From contig CADCUT010000056.1 of assembly GCA_902805975.1 (NCBI GenBank), positions 1 through 44,660 of the forward strand: a DNA stretch of 44,660 nt, written 5' to 3'. Made by a program: the position numbers and the translations under genes. Below are positions 7,157 through 16,059 of the stretch, piece after piece. Numbering within the stretch: position 1 is the stretch's first letter; every line of letters starts with the position of its first letter. The DNA comes from an uncultured Rubrobacteraceae bacterium (lineage in GTDB: Bacteria; Actinomycetota; Rubrobacteria; Rubrobacterales; Rubrobacteraceae). The notes under the pieces were generated by a model that was given only the letters and a program-made list of their open reading frames with translations, did not search any database and was not told where the DNA came from.

Positions 7157-7299
7157 GTTTCAGGCTTCAGGTGTCAGCCGTCAGGATGGACGCCGAGAGA
7201 CAACCCCTGGCAGGGAGGTTCGCGGTGCCGCTACGGGACGCAGCCGGTTGCCGGCCTCTCAGAGAGAACCTGAAGCCTGTTGCCTGAAGCCTACCCGGC
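7157..7299. repeat. Inverted-repeat element of CAGGCTTCAGG type, copy 1
   Basis: The left arm GGTTTCAGGCTTCAGG and the right arm (reverse complement GGTAGGCTTCAGGCAACAGG) flank about 90 unrelated bases. The same kind of element, with CATCAGG words, is at 30870-31031. It fills the gap between two convergent genes and its right end runs into the 3' end of the binding-protein gene, so it could also act as a two-way terminator. Confidence 0.65.
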
Positions 7300-8622
7300 C
7301 GCCTCCTCCGCCTGCCTGACGAGGCTCGACAGATCCTCCTGGAGGGTCGCGACGGCGCTTTCGGGGGACATATCCCCGGAGAGGGAGGCGTTGAACTTCT
7401 CCGCCATCTCGAGCGAGACGTCCGAGTAGATGGGGGAGACGGGCCTGGGGCGGGAGTTCTGGATGATGACGTCCTTGCCGAGCCTGGCGACGGGGACGTT
7501 GTCCAGGATCTCCTGGTCCTCGTAGAGCGCGCGCCGGACGGGGAGCCTGGAGCCTTCGAGCGCGTTCTTCTTCAGTTGCGCGGGCTCCGTCATCCACCGG
7601 ATAAACTCCCAGGCCTGGTCCTGCTTCTCGGAGGCGGCGTTGACGAAGAAGTTCCAGCCGCCCAGCGCGCTGGCGCTCTGCCCGCCCTGCACGGGCAGCG
7701 AGGCGACGCCGACCTGGTCCGGCTTGATCTGGGACTCTTCCGGGTTGGAGAGGAGGGCGTAGACGTAGGGCCAGTTGCGAAGGAACACGGAGTCCCCGCG
7801 CACGAAGGTGCCGTGGGACTCGTCCTCCTGATACTGGAGCACGGCCTGGGTTGTGGCTCTGTCCTCGATCATGGCCCGCTGGGTGGTGAGTCCCGCCACG
7901 GACTCCGGGCTCTCCACGATGACCCGGCTCGGGTCGTTCGGGTCGAGCACGTCGCCGCCGTGGGTCCAGATGTACTCCAGCCCGTTGCACACACCCCCCT
8001 CGTACTCCCCGCCCTGGAAGACGAACCCGAACGGCAGGCCCTCGTCCTGCTGCGTCTTTGTGGCCTGCTCGATGAGCTCCTCCCAGGTCTCGGGCGGGTC
8101 GGAGAAGCCTGCCTTCTCGAGAAGGTCCTTGCGGTAGTAGAGGAGGCCCGCGTCCGTGTACCAGGGGACCCCGAAGATACCGTCCTCGAACCTCATGGCC
8201 TCCATCGGGCCCGGCAAGAACTGGTCGCTGTCGGTGAAGCGGTCCGAGAGGTCGGCGATGTAGCCGTTACCGGCGAACTGGGCCGGCCAGATGACGTCGC
8301 CGCCTATCACGTCGATGTCGCTGGCCCCGGCCTGGAACTGGGTGCGGAGCTGGTCGAAGTACTCGCCCGTGTCGGAAGGCATCTCCCTGTAACGGACCTT
8401 AAAGCCGTTGCTCTGATTGTTGAAGGTCTTGATCAAGTCCGGCAGAACGCCCGTGTCGTCGGGACCCCACGAGAAGACGATGTCGTCCCCCTCGGCACCC
8501 CCGCCGCCGCAACCCGCCAGCGCCCCGCTTCCAAGCAACGCCGCCCCCGCAAGCCCCGTCCCACCCATCCTGAGAAAGTGCTTGCGGCTGAACCTGGCAC
8601 CGCCGTTCGTCGCACGTCGCAT
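7291..8622 (-). CDS. ABC transporter extracellular solute-binding lipoprotein (sugar type)
   Basis: 443 residues. The N-terminus has a twin-Arg-like motif (SRKHFLRMGG) and a lipobox (ALAGC, Cys near 38), so it is an exported lipoprotein. The rest matches family 1 binding proteins for malto- or trehalose-type sugars: FSWGPDDTGVLPDLIKTFN, IDVIGGDVIWPAQFA, GIFGVPWYTDAGLLYYRKDLL, GWNFFVNAASEKQDQAWEFIRWM. It should hand sugar to an ABC permease, but no permease or ATPase gene is adjacent, so it is an orphan here. AAGGAGG lies just before the ATG. Confident for family, not for sugar. Confidence 0.9.
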   Translation of the reverse strand: MRRATNGGARFSRKHFLRMGGTGLAGAALLGSGALAGCGGGGAEGDDIVFSWGPDDTGVLPDLIKTFNNQSNGFKVRYREMPSDTGEYFDQLRTQFQAGASDIDVIGGDVIWPAQFAGNGYIADLSDRFTDSDQFLPGPMEAMRFEDGIFGVPWYTDAGLLYYRKDLLEKAGFSDPPETWEELIEQATKTQQDEGLPFGFVFQGGEYEGGVCNGLEYIWTHGGDVLDPNDPSRVIVESPESVAGLTTQRAMIEDRATTQAVLQYQEDESHGTFVRGDSVFLRNWPYVYALLSNPEESQIKPDQVGVASLPVQGGQSASALGGWNFFVNAASEKQDQAWEFIRWMTEPAQLKKNALEGSRLPVRRALYEDQEILDNVPVARLGKDVIIQNSRPRPVSPIYSDVSLEMAEKFNASLSGDMSPESAVATLQEDLSSLVRQAEEAAG

Positions 8623-8847
8623 GCATCCTCCTTGCTATAGTCTTTCCCCCGCCGGACTGGCCGGCACCCGCATTATGCTAGAAAACGGCCGCCCGCGCCC
8701 CTCCTGCCCGCACCGCCGAACTGCGGGGTCGCGGAGGTGAGGCCGTCGCGCGGGATCCCGGCCCCCAAGAGCCTCCGACGATAGCAGCGGGTCGGCGACC
8801 GTGTCATGCTAACGCCCCACTGGCACATCCTGGAAGGGGCGGGGGGC

Positions 8848-9615
8848 ATGAGCGAGGCGGCAGAGAGGCATCGCGCACTCGAGGGGAAAGCGGCGCTGGT
8901 CACGGGGGCCAGCAGCGGGCTTGGAAGGGCCACGGCGGTAGCCCTGGCGCGGGCCGGCGCGGACGTCGCGCTCGTGGCCCGTAGTGCTGAGGAGCTTGAA
9001 GAGACGGGGGAGGAGGTCTCCAGGACCGGCCGCCGGGCGCTGACCTTGCCGGCGGATCTGGCCGACGGGAAGGAGGCGTCGGCGACCGTCGGGCGGACGG
9101 TCGGGGAGTTCGGGCGCATCGACGTGCTGGTCAACGCCGCCGGCACCGACGCCCCCGGCACGGTAGAGGAGCTGAGCGCGGACGGCTGGGATCTGACGCT
9201 CTCCGTAAACCTCAAGGCGCCGTTCTTGCTGTCCAAAGCCGCCTTCCCGCACATGCGCGGGGCCGGCGGCGGCACGATCGTAAACGTCTCCTCGGTGGCG
9301 GGCAAGAAGGGCTGGGCGGGCGCCTCGGCCTACTGCGCCTCCAAGTTCGGCCTTACAGGTCTCACCGAAGCCCTGGCCGACGAAGGAAGGGCGCACGGCA
9401 TCCGGGTGATCGTGCTCTACCCCGGCGCCATGGCGACCAACTGGGGCGCCTTCTCCCCCGAGGAGCGCCAACAGAACGGACCGGAGGAGGTCCCGGCGAC
9501 GCAGGTCCTCCCGCCGGATCAGGTCGCGGACTTTATCGCCTGGTTTGTCGCCTCACCGCCAGGGTTCGTGCTGACGGAAGGGGTCGTGCTCCCGATCGAA
9601 GAAGGTTTGCCCTAG
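8848..9615 (+). CDS. Short-chain dehydrogenase/reductase (SDR)
   Basis: 255 residues. Classical SDR: nucleotide motif TGASSGLGRA (near residue 20), NAAG (residue 92), and the catalytic Ser and Tyr-x-x-x-Lys in VNVSSVAG and AYCASKFGLTG. The Arg in VALVARS after the second strand favours NADP(H). The start at 8848 (MSEAAERH) has GGAAGG and GGGG upstream; a start 14 codons earlier is less likely. No partner gene is adjacent, so the substrate is unknown; FabG-like and other oxidoreductase roles are all possible. Confidence 0.88.
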   Translation: MSEAAERHRALEGKAALVTGASSGLGRATAVALARAGADVALVARSAEELEETGEEVSRTGRRALTLPADLADGKEASATVGRTVGEFGRIDVLVNAAGTDAPGTVEELSADGWDLTLSVNLKAPFLLSKAAFPHMRGAGGGTIVNVSSVAGKKGWAGASAYCASKFGLTGLTEALADEGRAHGIRVIVLYPGAMATNWGAFSPEERQQNGPEEVPATQVLPPDQVADFIAWFVASPPGFVLTEGVVLPIEEGLP

Positions 9616-9666
9616 GGCCCGGCCCGAGTCTTAGACGTCCCGCTCAACATAGGCACGACGGGCCGT

Positions 9667-9843
9667 CTACGCGTTACGGCACCGCTCCAGGGAAATCGCA
9701 TGCCAGGTCGGATGGCTCGATTTGATTTTCTGCGCCTCCACGCGGGCCTGCCAGATGCGACGTAGCCGCGTGCGCTTCAGAAAGCGCCGATTCGTCTCTC
9801 TCCAGTCGAGAACGCGGGGACCATACGTCACCCTCCCCGACAT
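9667..9843 (-). CDS. Possible short gene or gene remnant (58 aa)
   Basis: An ATG at 9843 opens MSGRVTYGPRVLDWRETNRR..., a very basic product ending ISLERCRNA. Codon use is less GC-rich at third positions than that of its neighbours and there is no ribosome binding site, so it may be a decayed fragment of imported DNA. The rest of the gap 9616-9962 shows nothing else. I do not recognise the family. Confidence 0.25.
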   Translation of the reverse strand: MSGRVTYGPRVLDWRETNRRFLKRTRLRRIWQARVEAQKIKSSHPTWHAISLERCRNA

Positions 9844-9962
9844 GGGGTGATCGAGTGCGTCGGAGCGGGGTACCCTTAACCACAACCCGCCTTCGTGCGA
9901 GCCCGGCCACCGGGGAGAACGAACCTGTCGGTCGAGGCCGACGGGGGCTTGGGCGCTCCGAC

Positions 9963-11168
9963 TCAGCCGGGGCGGACGCCTGCCCCGAGCGCCGCGTAGC
10001 GCCTCGTCTCGACGCCGATCAGGACACCGAGGAGGAGTACCAGCCCCGCCAGCCCGACGAGCGGCGGCAGGAACGCCGCCGCCGGGAGGGCGAGGAGCAG
10101 GACGGCGACCGCGACGAGCCGCGGCACGCCGAGCGCGGCGTGCACGCGCCGCTTGAAGAGGACGTGTCCGGCGAGGTAGAGCGCGAACCCCCCGTACAGG
10201 ACCGCGGCGTAGAAGAGACCCAACGGCTTGACGTCGCCGGCGTGCGCGATCACGCCCTCGACGCCGACCGCGCCGACGATGATGCCGGCGACGATCGGGA
10301 AGTGCCCGTACGAGTATGCCTCGAGCGCCATCCGGACGCGTGCGGGGCCCCGCGCGTCGCGGAGCCGGTGTTCGGCGGCGCGGGAGACCACGTCGAAGTA
10401 CAGCCACCACAGGCATATGGCCGCCGCGACGCCGAGCACGGCAGCGGCGATCAACGGCGCGCTGATCGGCTGGCCGGCGGCGCCGACCCCGATGGCGACG
10501 ACGGACTCGCCGATGGCGAGGATGATGAACAGGCCATGGCGCTCGGTCCAGTGGGCCGCGCTGTGAATGCGCCAGTTGCCCTCCCGGGAGGTGAGGTAGG
10601 TGCCGCCCCAGTCCACGACGAGGGCGCCGGCGAAGAACGCCGTCTGCAGCCGACCCCCCAGGAGGGCACCGGCGACCAGCAGGATGGCCCCGGCCGCAAG
10701 GGGAACCCACGTGATAGCCAGCTGCCGGCGCAGGCCGGTGTCGCCGCGCGCTGCCAGCGCGTAAACGGTCAGGTGCACGCATCGCACGACCAGGTAGGCG
10801 CCGACCAGCACGAGCGGCCCGTTGAGGCCCCCCTCGGCGTCGTCCCAGGCCTCCGGGACCGTGAGGGCCACGACGAACAGCGCCGCCATCGCCACGGCCA
10901 TGGCGGCGCGCACGACGCCGGTGTCGGCCCGGGCCTGGTTGCCGAGCCAGGCGTACGCGGACCAGGTCCACCACAGCAGCGCGAGGACGAGCAGGCCCTG
11001 GAGTACCCCTAAAGCGTCGTGGGCGTGCACCATGTAGCCGGTGACCTGGGTTGCGGCGAAAACGTAGACGAGGTCGAAGAAGAGCTCGAAGGGGGTAACG
11101 GTATCATCCTCGCCCGTGGGGCGCGCGCCGCCGAGGATCCCGGAGCGTCGTCTGCTTGCTTCGGCTAT
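9963..11168 (-). CDS. ltrA: Low temperature requirement A (LtrA) family membrane protein with no canonical start
   Basis: About 401 residues, with many membrane segments, plus the LtrA hallmarks FELFFDLVYVFAATQVTGY at the N-terminus and HWTERHGLFIILAIGESVVAIG in the middle. The first in-frame ATG (11033) lies after the conserved FELFFDLVYVF motif, so a start there would remove the most conserved part. Between the upstream in-frame TAG (near 11180) and 11033 there is no ATG, GTG or TTG. An ATA at 11168-11166 follows AGGGGG at normal spacing, so initiation may use ATA, or an ATG has mutated, or there is a sequence error. Function of the family is poorly known. Confidence 0.8.
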   Translation of the reverse strand: MAEASRRRSGILGGARPTGEDDTVTPFELFFDLVYVFAATQVTGYMVHAHDALGVLQGLLVLALLWWTWSAYAWLGNQARADTGVVRAAMAVAMAALFVVALTVPEAWDDAEGGLNGPLVLVGAYLVVRCVHLTVYALAARGDTGLRRQLAITWVPLAAGAILLVAGALLGGRLQTAFFAGALVVDWGGTYLTSREGNWRIHSAAHWTERHGLFIILAIGESVVAIGVGAAGQPISAPLIAAAVLGVAAAICLWWLYFDVVSRAAEHRLRDARGPARVRMALEAYSYGHFPIVAGIIVGAVGVEGVIAHAGDVKPLGLFYAAVLYGGFALYLAGHVLFKRRVHAALGVPRLVAVAVLLLALPAAAFLPPLVGLAGLVLLLGVLIGVETRRYAALGAGVRPG

Positions 11169-11331
11169 GGCGACCCCCTATCCTCGAACCTCACCGGAGT
11201 ATAGCCTCTTGGCTTCGTGGCTCCCGCGCCGCGCCAAGGCTACCCGGTCGTGGTTTGCTGTCTGGCCGCCGATCAGCCGCGGAGCCGGTGTTGCGCTTCT
11301 ACACGCGGCCCGGCCGGGCGCCGCAGCCGGC

Positions 11332-12390
11332 CTAGCTCAGAAACGAGGCCAGTCGTCCGTAGCATTCTTCGAGCAGCGGCAGCCCGGCGTGCTCGGCGTC
11401 CTGGTGGGCCTGGGACGGCGAGCCCGGGCCGAAGTTGACGGCGGGGACGCCGCGCTCGGCGAAGCGGGCGACGTCCGTCCACGCCTGCTTGGGTCGTACC
11501 TCGAGGCCGGTCTCTATCAGCTCTCGCATGAGCGGGTTGTCGAGGTCCACCGAGCCGCTCGGGGCGTAGTCCGGGATCTCGTAGGTCGCCTCGTCGCCCA
11601 GCAGCCCGTCGAAGAGGCGTTTTACGTCCTCCACGTCCTTGCCCGGGGCGAAGCGGTGGTTGACGTTGATCCAGAACGAGTCGGGGACCACGTTCTTGGC
11701 CCGGCCGCCCCGCGCCGTCGTCGGCGTCAGCACCTCGTAGAAGGGGAGGCCGTCCACGACCACCTCGTTGGCGGGACGGTCGTGCAGCGCCGCCAGGAAC
11801 CTGCCCGCCCTGGTGATGGCGTTCTCCCCCTGCCAGGGACGGGCCGCGTGGGCGGACTTCCCCCTGAAGGTGACCTCCACCTGGCACGTGCCCACGCACC
11901 CGACCTCCAGAGCCCCCTCCGTCGGCTCCGGCACGATGGCGAGGTCCGCCTCCAGCACCCACGGGCTCCCGGCGAAGACGGCCTCCAGGCCGTTCTCGGC
12001 GTAGGGGCCCTCCTCCCGCTCGTAGAAGACGAACACCGGCTCGAAGCGGCCCGCGTTCCAGTCAAAACCCTCCAGGAGCGCCAGCATCACCGCGTCCCCG
12101 GCCTTCATGTCCGAGGCGCCCCGCCCAAAGACCACGTCTCCCTCGACCCTGACCTCGATAGACTCCTCCGGCTGCGGCACCGTGTCCAGGTGCCCGGCGA
12201 AGACGACCCTCCGGCGGGATGGGTCCGGCTCCCGGCGGCGCACCATGAGGTTGTTCGAGATGCGTTGGACTTCCCACCCGGAAGCGCCGCCTATCCGGGC
12301 TTCCAGATCGTCGCAGAGGTCCTTCTCCCCTCCGGTGACGCTCGGACGTTTCAGGAAAAAGAGGAGCGTCTCCAGCAGTTGCTCCCTCAC
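11332..12390 (-). CDS. dapE: Succinyl-diaminopimelate desuccinylase (M20 peptidase family)
   Basis: 352 residues. Removes succinate from N-succinyl-LL-diaminopimelate in lysine and cell-wall diaminopimelate synthesis, using two metal ions. Visible metal-ligand motifs: FAGHLDTVP, GRGASDMKAG, YEREEGPYAENG and the C-terminal SQAHQDAEH; the lid domain holds GKSAHAARPWQGENAI. The GTG start at 12390 overlaps the dapD stop (GTGA), so the two are co-translated. The product is a typical actinobacterial length. Other M20 deacylases look similar, but dapD next door settles the role. Confidence 0.92.
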   Translation of the reverse strand: MREQLLETLLFFLKRPSVTGGEKDLCDDLEARIGGASGWEVQRISNNLMVRRREPDPSRRRVVFAGHLDTVPQPEESIEVRVEGDVVFGRGASDMKAGDAVMLALLEGFDWNAGRFEPVFVFYEREEGPYAENGLEAVFAGSPWVLEADLAIVPEPTEGALEVGCVGTCQVEVTFRGKSAHAARPWQGENAITRAGRFLAALHDRPANEVVVDGLPFYEVLTPTTARGGRAKNVVPDSFWINVNHRFAPGKDVEDVKRLFDGLLGDEATYEIPDYAPSGSVDLDNPLMRELIETGLEVRPKQAWTDVARFAERGVPAVNFGPGSPSQAHQDAEHAGLPLLEECYGRLASFLS

Positions 12391-13193
12391 GCGCCGACGC
12401 CGAACTCGCGCAGGGCCTCGTTCAGGGACGTCTTGCGGTCGGTCGACTCGCGGCGCTCGCCGACTATGAGGGCCGTCTGGACCCCGTAGGAGCCGGCGGG
12501 AAACTCGCGGGCGCGGGTACCGGCTATGACGACCGAGCGGGCCGGGACCCGGCCCCTGTAGACGACCTCCTCCCCGCCGGTTACGTCGACGATCCTGGTA
12601 GAGCCCGTCAGCACCACGTTCGCACCCAGCACCGCGCCCTCCTCGACGCGCACGCCCTCGACCACCACGCACCTGGACCCGATAAAGGCGTCGTCCTCGA
12701 TCACCACGGGCATGGCACCCGGCGGCTCAAGCACGCCCCCGATGCCGACCCCGCCCGCGAGGTGGACGTTGCGGCCGATCTGGGCGCCCGAGCCGACCGT
12801 GGCCCAGGTATCGACCATCGTGCCGCTGCCGACGTAGGAGCCGATGTTCACGTAGCCGGGCATCACGACGACGCCCCTCTCGACGAAGGCCCCGTAGCGG
12901 ACCGTTCCGGGCGGGACGACGCGGACACCCGCCTCGGCGAGGTTCTTTTTGGTCGGGATCTTGTCGTGGTACTCGAAGGGGCCTGCCTCTATCGTCTCCA
13001 TCCCAGCGACGGTGAAATACAGGTTGATCGCCTTCATCACCCACGCGTTGGACTCCCACCCGTCGCCGCGCTTCTCGGCGACCCGCAACTCCCCCCGGTC
13101 CAGCGCGGCTATGGTGTCGAAGACGGCCTGGCGATGCTCCCCGTCTTCTAGCAGGCTTCTGTTCTCGAACGCGGCTTCTATGTTCTCTCTCAT
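12387..13193 (-). CDS. dapD: Tetrahydrodipicolinate N-succinyltransferase
   Basis: 268 residues. Adds succinyl from succinyl-CoA to tetrahydrodipicolinate, opening the succinylase branch. The N-terminal helical domain contains RGDGWESNAWVMKAINLYF and the middle is a left-handed beta helix built from hexapeptide repeats (about residues 100-215), including GYVNIGSYVGSGTMVDTWATVGSGAQIG, the conserved catalytic stretch of DapD. I choose the ATG at 13193 (MRENIEAAF) rather than the upstream ATG at 13211 because the homologous N-terminus starts there. It is first in the dapD-dapE operon, 292 bases from dapC. Confidence 0.95.
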   Translation of the reverse strand: MRENIEAAFENRSLLEDGEHRQAVFDTIAALDRGELRVAEKRGDGWESNAWVMKAINLYFTVAGMETIEAGPFEYHDKIPTKKNLAEAGVRVVPPGTVRYGAFVERGVVVMPGYVNIGSYVGSGTMVDTWATVGSGAQIGRNVHLAGGVGIGGVLEPPGAMPVVIEDDAFIGSRCVVVEGVRVEEGAVLGANVVLTGSTRIVDVTGGEEVVYRGRVPARSVVIAGTRAREFPAGSYGVQTALIVGERRESTDRKTSLNEALREFGVGA

Positions 13194-13485
13194 AGCCCGG
13201 CAGTGTAGCAAGGGGCTGGTGTTTTATGGGCACGCCAGCCGGAACCTTCCGCTCTTCGCCGCGTGGCGTATGCCCGTCCGGGGCCTCGCGCCCGGGCGCG
13301 AGGCCGCGCCCTCCAGCTTGAACTCGACGGGGTCCCTCTGGACTTCGCAGTCGTTTGAGACGGTGTCGCCAAAACGGCCAACGTTTGCTGGCCAAGTGGA
13401 AAGTGAGGGAGATTCACGGAGGCCCCGGCCCGCGAGTCCTCGGGGATGCTGCGGTCCCGAGGACCGCCACATCCGGCGCAGCCTC
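13194..13485. other. Gap between dapC and dapD with palindromes
   Basis: No gene. It holds a perfect 24-base palindrome (13282-13305, GGCCTCGCGCCC and complement) and a stem TCCTCGGG (13437-13444) with complement CCCGAGGA (13456-13463) just after the dapC stop, a terminator-like hairpin without a T run. The promoter for dapD should lie here but I cannot point to it. Confidence 0.5.
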
Positions 13486-14694
13486 CTAACCGGAGAGACG
13501 CTCCCATCGCTCTATTGCCCGCCCGCACTCCTCGAGCCCCGGCACGAGCGCGACCCGCACGTAGCCCCCTCCGCCAATCCCAAAGGAGCGCCCTGGCGCC
13601 ACGACGATGCCCTCCTCGAGAAGGCGCATCGCGTACGCTTCGTCGTCGCCGGCGAACGCCCCTGGCACGGCGACCCAGAGGTAGAAGCTCGCGTCCGTGG
13701 GGAGGTACTTGAGGCCGATCCTGCCGAAGAACCGCGTGAAGAGGGTGCGTTTCTCGTCAAAGATTCGGCGCCGCCTCTCCACGTGTTCATCATCGTTCCA
13801 GGCTGCGGTGGCGGCGTCCTGTACGAAGGCCTGGGAGGCGACGCCGATGGAGGGGCGGAGCTTCTTGAGGGCGGCGATGAGTTCCGGGTCGCCGGCCATC
13901 ATCGCCGAGCGGTAGCCGGTCATGCCGCTGCGCTTGGAGAGGGAGCAGAACGCTAGAGTTCGCTCCTTCGTGACCTCCAGGATGGATGGCGGCGGTTTGC
14001 CCGAGTAGAGGTCGTTGTAGCACTCGTCGGAGAAGAGAAGTATCTCGTGCTCGCGGCAGAAGGCGGCGGCCCTTTCGAGGTACTCGTAGGTCGCCGTGGC
14101 GCCGGTTGGGTTGTGGGGGTAGTTGATCCAGAGTATCCGGGTCTCCCCGGGGTCGACCGCCCCGGTCTGCAGCAGGAACCCGTCCCCCTCGTCCAACTCG
14201 ACCGGCCGCGCCTCGCCGCCGGCGAAGAGGGTCCCGCGTTCGTAGACCGGGTAGCCCGGCGTGCCGTAGGCGACGCCGCGCCTCCCGTGCGATGGATGCA
14301 AAAAGGCGAGCGGGGCGTGGAAGATGGCTTCTTTGGAACCGGCGGCGGGCAGGACCTCCGTCCCCGGGTCGAGCGTTACGCCGTGGCGGCGCCCCATCCA
14401 GCCCGCGAAGGCCTCGCGCAGTTCCCGCTTGCCGGTCGTCGTGGGGTAGCGGCTCGTCTCGGTGACGCCCTCTCTAAGAGCCTGCCGGATAAGCGCATCC
14501 GTCGGTTCGCGAGGGTCGCCGGTGCCGAAATCGAAGGTCTCAACGCCCCTCTCCTCGAGCTCCCTGCGGCGCTCGTCGAGGCGGAGGAGGGGGTAGGCGC
14601 CCTGGTCTTCGAGGATCGGGTTCAGGAGCAGGGGCGGCACCTCTACGAGGGGTTTGATCTCTTCTCCAGGTGGTGTCGCGCGGGGTTTCGTCAC
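13486..14694 (-). CDS. dapC: Class I/II aminotransferase, probably succinyldiaminopimelate transaminase
   Basis: 402 residues. PLP-dependent fold type I: the substrate-side loop FDFGTGDPREPTD, NYPHNPTG (PLP-binding Asn), SDECYNDLY (Asp on the pyridine nitrogen) and the Schiff-base Lys in CSLSKRSGMTGYR. With dapD, dapE and lysA adjacent, the likely reaction is transfer of an amino group from glutamate to N-succinyl-2-amino-6-ketopimelate. It starts 77 bases from lysA in divergent orientation, so the two may share a control region. The family also contains LL-diaminopimelate and aspartate aminotransferases; the context favours DapC. Confidence 0.85.
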   Translation of the reverse strand: MTKPRATPPGEEIKPLVEVPPLLLNPILEDQGAYPLLRLDERRRELEERGVETFDFGTGDPREPTDALIRQALREGVTETSRYPTTTGKRELREAFAGWMGRRHGVTLDPGTEVLPAAGSKEAIFHAPLAFLHPSHGRRGVAYGTPGYPVYERGTLFAGGEARPVELDEGDGFLLQTGAVDPGETRILWINYPHNPTGATATYEYLERAAAFCREHEILLFSDECYNDLYSGKPPPSILEVTKERTLAFCSLSKRSGMTGYRSAMMAGDPELIAALKKLRPSIGVASQAFVQDAATAAWNDDEHVERRRRIFDEKRTLFTRFFGRIGLKYLPTDASFYLWVAVPGAFAGDDEAYAMRLLEEGIVVAPGRSFGIGGGGYVRVALVPGLEECGRAIERWERLSG

Positions 14695-14771
14695 GGGGTA
14701 TATTCTCCCCTACGGCTCCGGTTGCAGGAGCGAGAATATAGCACTTCCATGGCGGAGCGAGGAGGAAGGTC

Positions 14772-16031
14772 TTGGACGACTTCTACTACGAGGGGGGAGC
14801 CCTCCGCTGCGAGGGGGTCGCCCTCGACGAGATCGCCCGCGCGGCAGGCACCCCCACCTACGTCTACAGCCACGCCGCCATACAGAGGGCCTACACGGAA
14901 CTCGACGAGGCGTTCTCGGGCCTCGACCACCTCGTCTGCTACGCGGTGAAAGCGAACGGCAACCTCGCCGTGCTGCGGGCGCTCGCGTCGCTCGGGGCCG
15001 GCGCCGACATCGTCTCCGGCGGGGAGCTCTACCGGGCGATGCGCGCCGGGTTCGACCCGAAGAAGGTCGTCTTCGCTGGCGTCGGGAAGACCGAGGCGGA
15101 GCTCATGGCCGGGCTCGGGGAGCGCATCCTGCTCTTCAACGTCGAGTCGGCCTCGGAGCTCGAACGGCTCGAACAGCTCGCGGCCCGGTTCGGGAAGCGG
15201 GCCAGGGTCTCGTTGCGGATCAACCCGGACGTGGACGCCGGCAGCCACGACCACATCACCACGGGAAGGGAGCGGGACAAGTTCGGCATCCCGGTCGACC
15301 AGGCCCTTGCTCTCGCCGAGCGGGCCGGGCAGTACCGGTGCGTGGACATCATCGGGGTCCACCAGCACATAGGGTCCCAGATCACCAAGCTCCAGCCCTT
15401 CAGGGACTCTGTCGAGAGGTCCGCCGGCCTCGTCGAAGAGTTGCAGGAGCGCGGCTTCGACATCCGGTACTTCAACATCGGGGGCGGCCTCGGCATCCGC
15501 TACAAGGACGAGGAGACCCCGACGCCCAAAGAGCTTGTGGAGGAGATACGGCCCATCCTCCAGCGCCTGCAGAGCAAGCCCGTCAAGATCCTGTGCGAGA
15601 TGGGCCGCTTTATCTCGGGTGCTGCCGGCGTCCTTCTGACCGGCGTGGTCTACCGCAAGACGAGCGGCGAGAAGGACTTTATCGTCGCGGACGCCGGGAT
15701 GAACGACCTCCTCCGTCCGAGCCTCTACGACGCCCACCACGAGATACGGGCCGTCAGGGAGAATGGCTCCGTCGCGCGCGCCGACCTCGTTGGGCCCGTC
15801 TGCGAGTCCGGCGACTACCTGGCCCGCGACCGCGAGCTCCCCGACGCGCAGGAGGGCGACCTGCTCGCCGTCATGGACGCCGGTGCCTATGGCTTCTCGA
15901 TGGCCTCCAACTACAACTCCCGCCCCCGCCCGGCCGAGGTGATGGTCAGCGGCGACCGCTGGGCCATGGTGCGCGAGCGCGAGCACAACGCAGACCTCGT
16001 AAAAGGCGAGCTGGTACCGGCGTTCTTGTAG
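14772..16031 (+). CDS. lysA: Diaminopimelate decarboxylase
   Basis: 419 residues from a TTG with AGGAAGG just upstream. Final step of lysine synthesis: meso-diaminopimelate to lysine and CO2. PLP fold type III: Lys60 in VCYAVKANGN forms the Schiff base, HIGSQI and GGGLGIRY bind phosphate and substrate, and the second active-site Cys is in GPVCESGDYLARD. In the phosphate-binding stretch, where most relatives read E-P-G-R, this protein reads CEMGRFISG (Pro replaced by Met), a mild change. It diverges from dapC. The length is normal. Confidence 0.95.
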   Translation: MDDFYYEGGALRCEGVALDEIARAAGTPTYVYSHAAIQRAYTELDEAFSGLDHLVCYAVKANGNLAVLRALASLGAGADIVSGGELYRAMRAGFDPKKVVFAGVGKTEAELMAGLGERILLFNVESASELERLEQLAARFGKRARVSLRINPDVDAGSHDHITTGRERDKFGIPVDQALALAERAGQYRCVDIIGVHQHIGSQITKLQPFRDSVERSAGLVEELQERGFDIRYFNIGGGLGIRYKDEETPTPKELVEEIRPILQRLQSKPVKILCEMGRFISGAAGVLLTGVVYRKTSGEKDFIVADAGMNDLLRPSLYDAHHEIRAVRENGSVARADLVGPVCESGDYLARDRELPDAQEGDLLAVMDAGAYGFSMASNYNSRPRPAEVMVSGDRWAMVREREHNADLVKGELVPAFL

Positions 16032-16059
16032 GTTTCAGGGTTTCGTCGTGGGAGGGTAG

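Noticed and set aside
10387-11012. Plus-strand frame opposite LtrA
   Set aside because: The composition is polar low-complexity and mirrors membrane codons on the other strand; LtrA motifs decide for the minus strand.
13282-13305. 24-bp perfect palindrome as a mobile-element end or replication site
   Set aside because: Single copy in the window with no further features; simple GC palindromes are common in such DNA.
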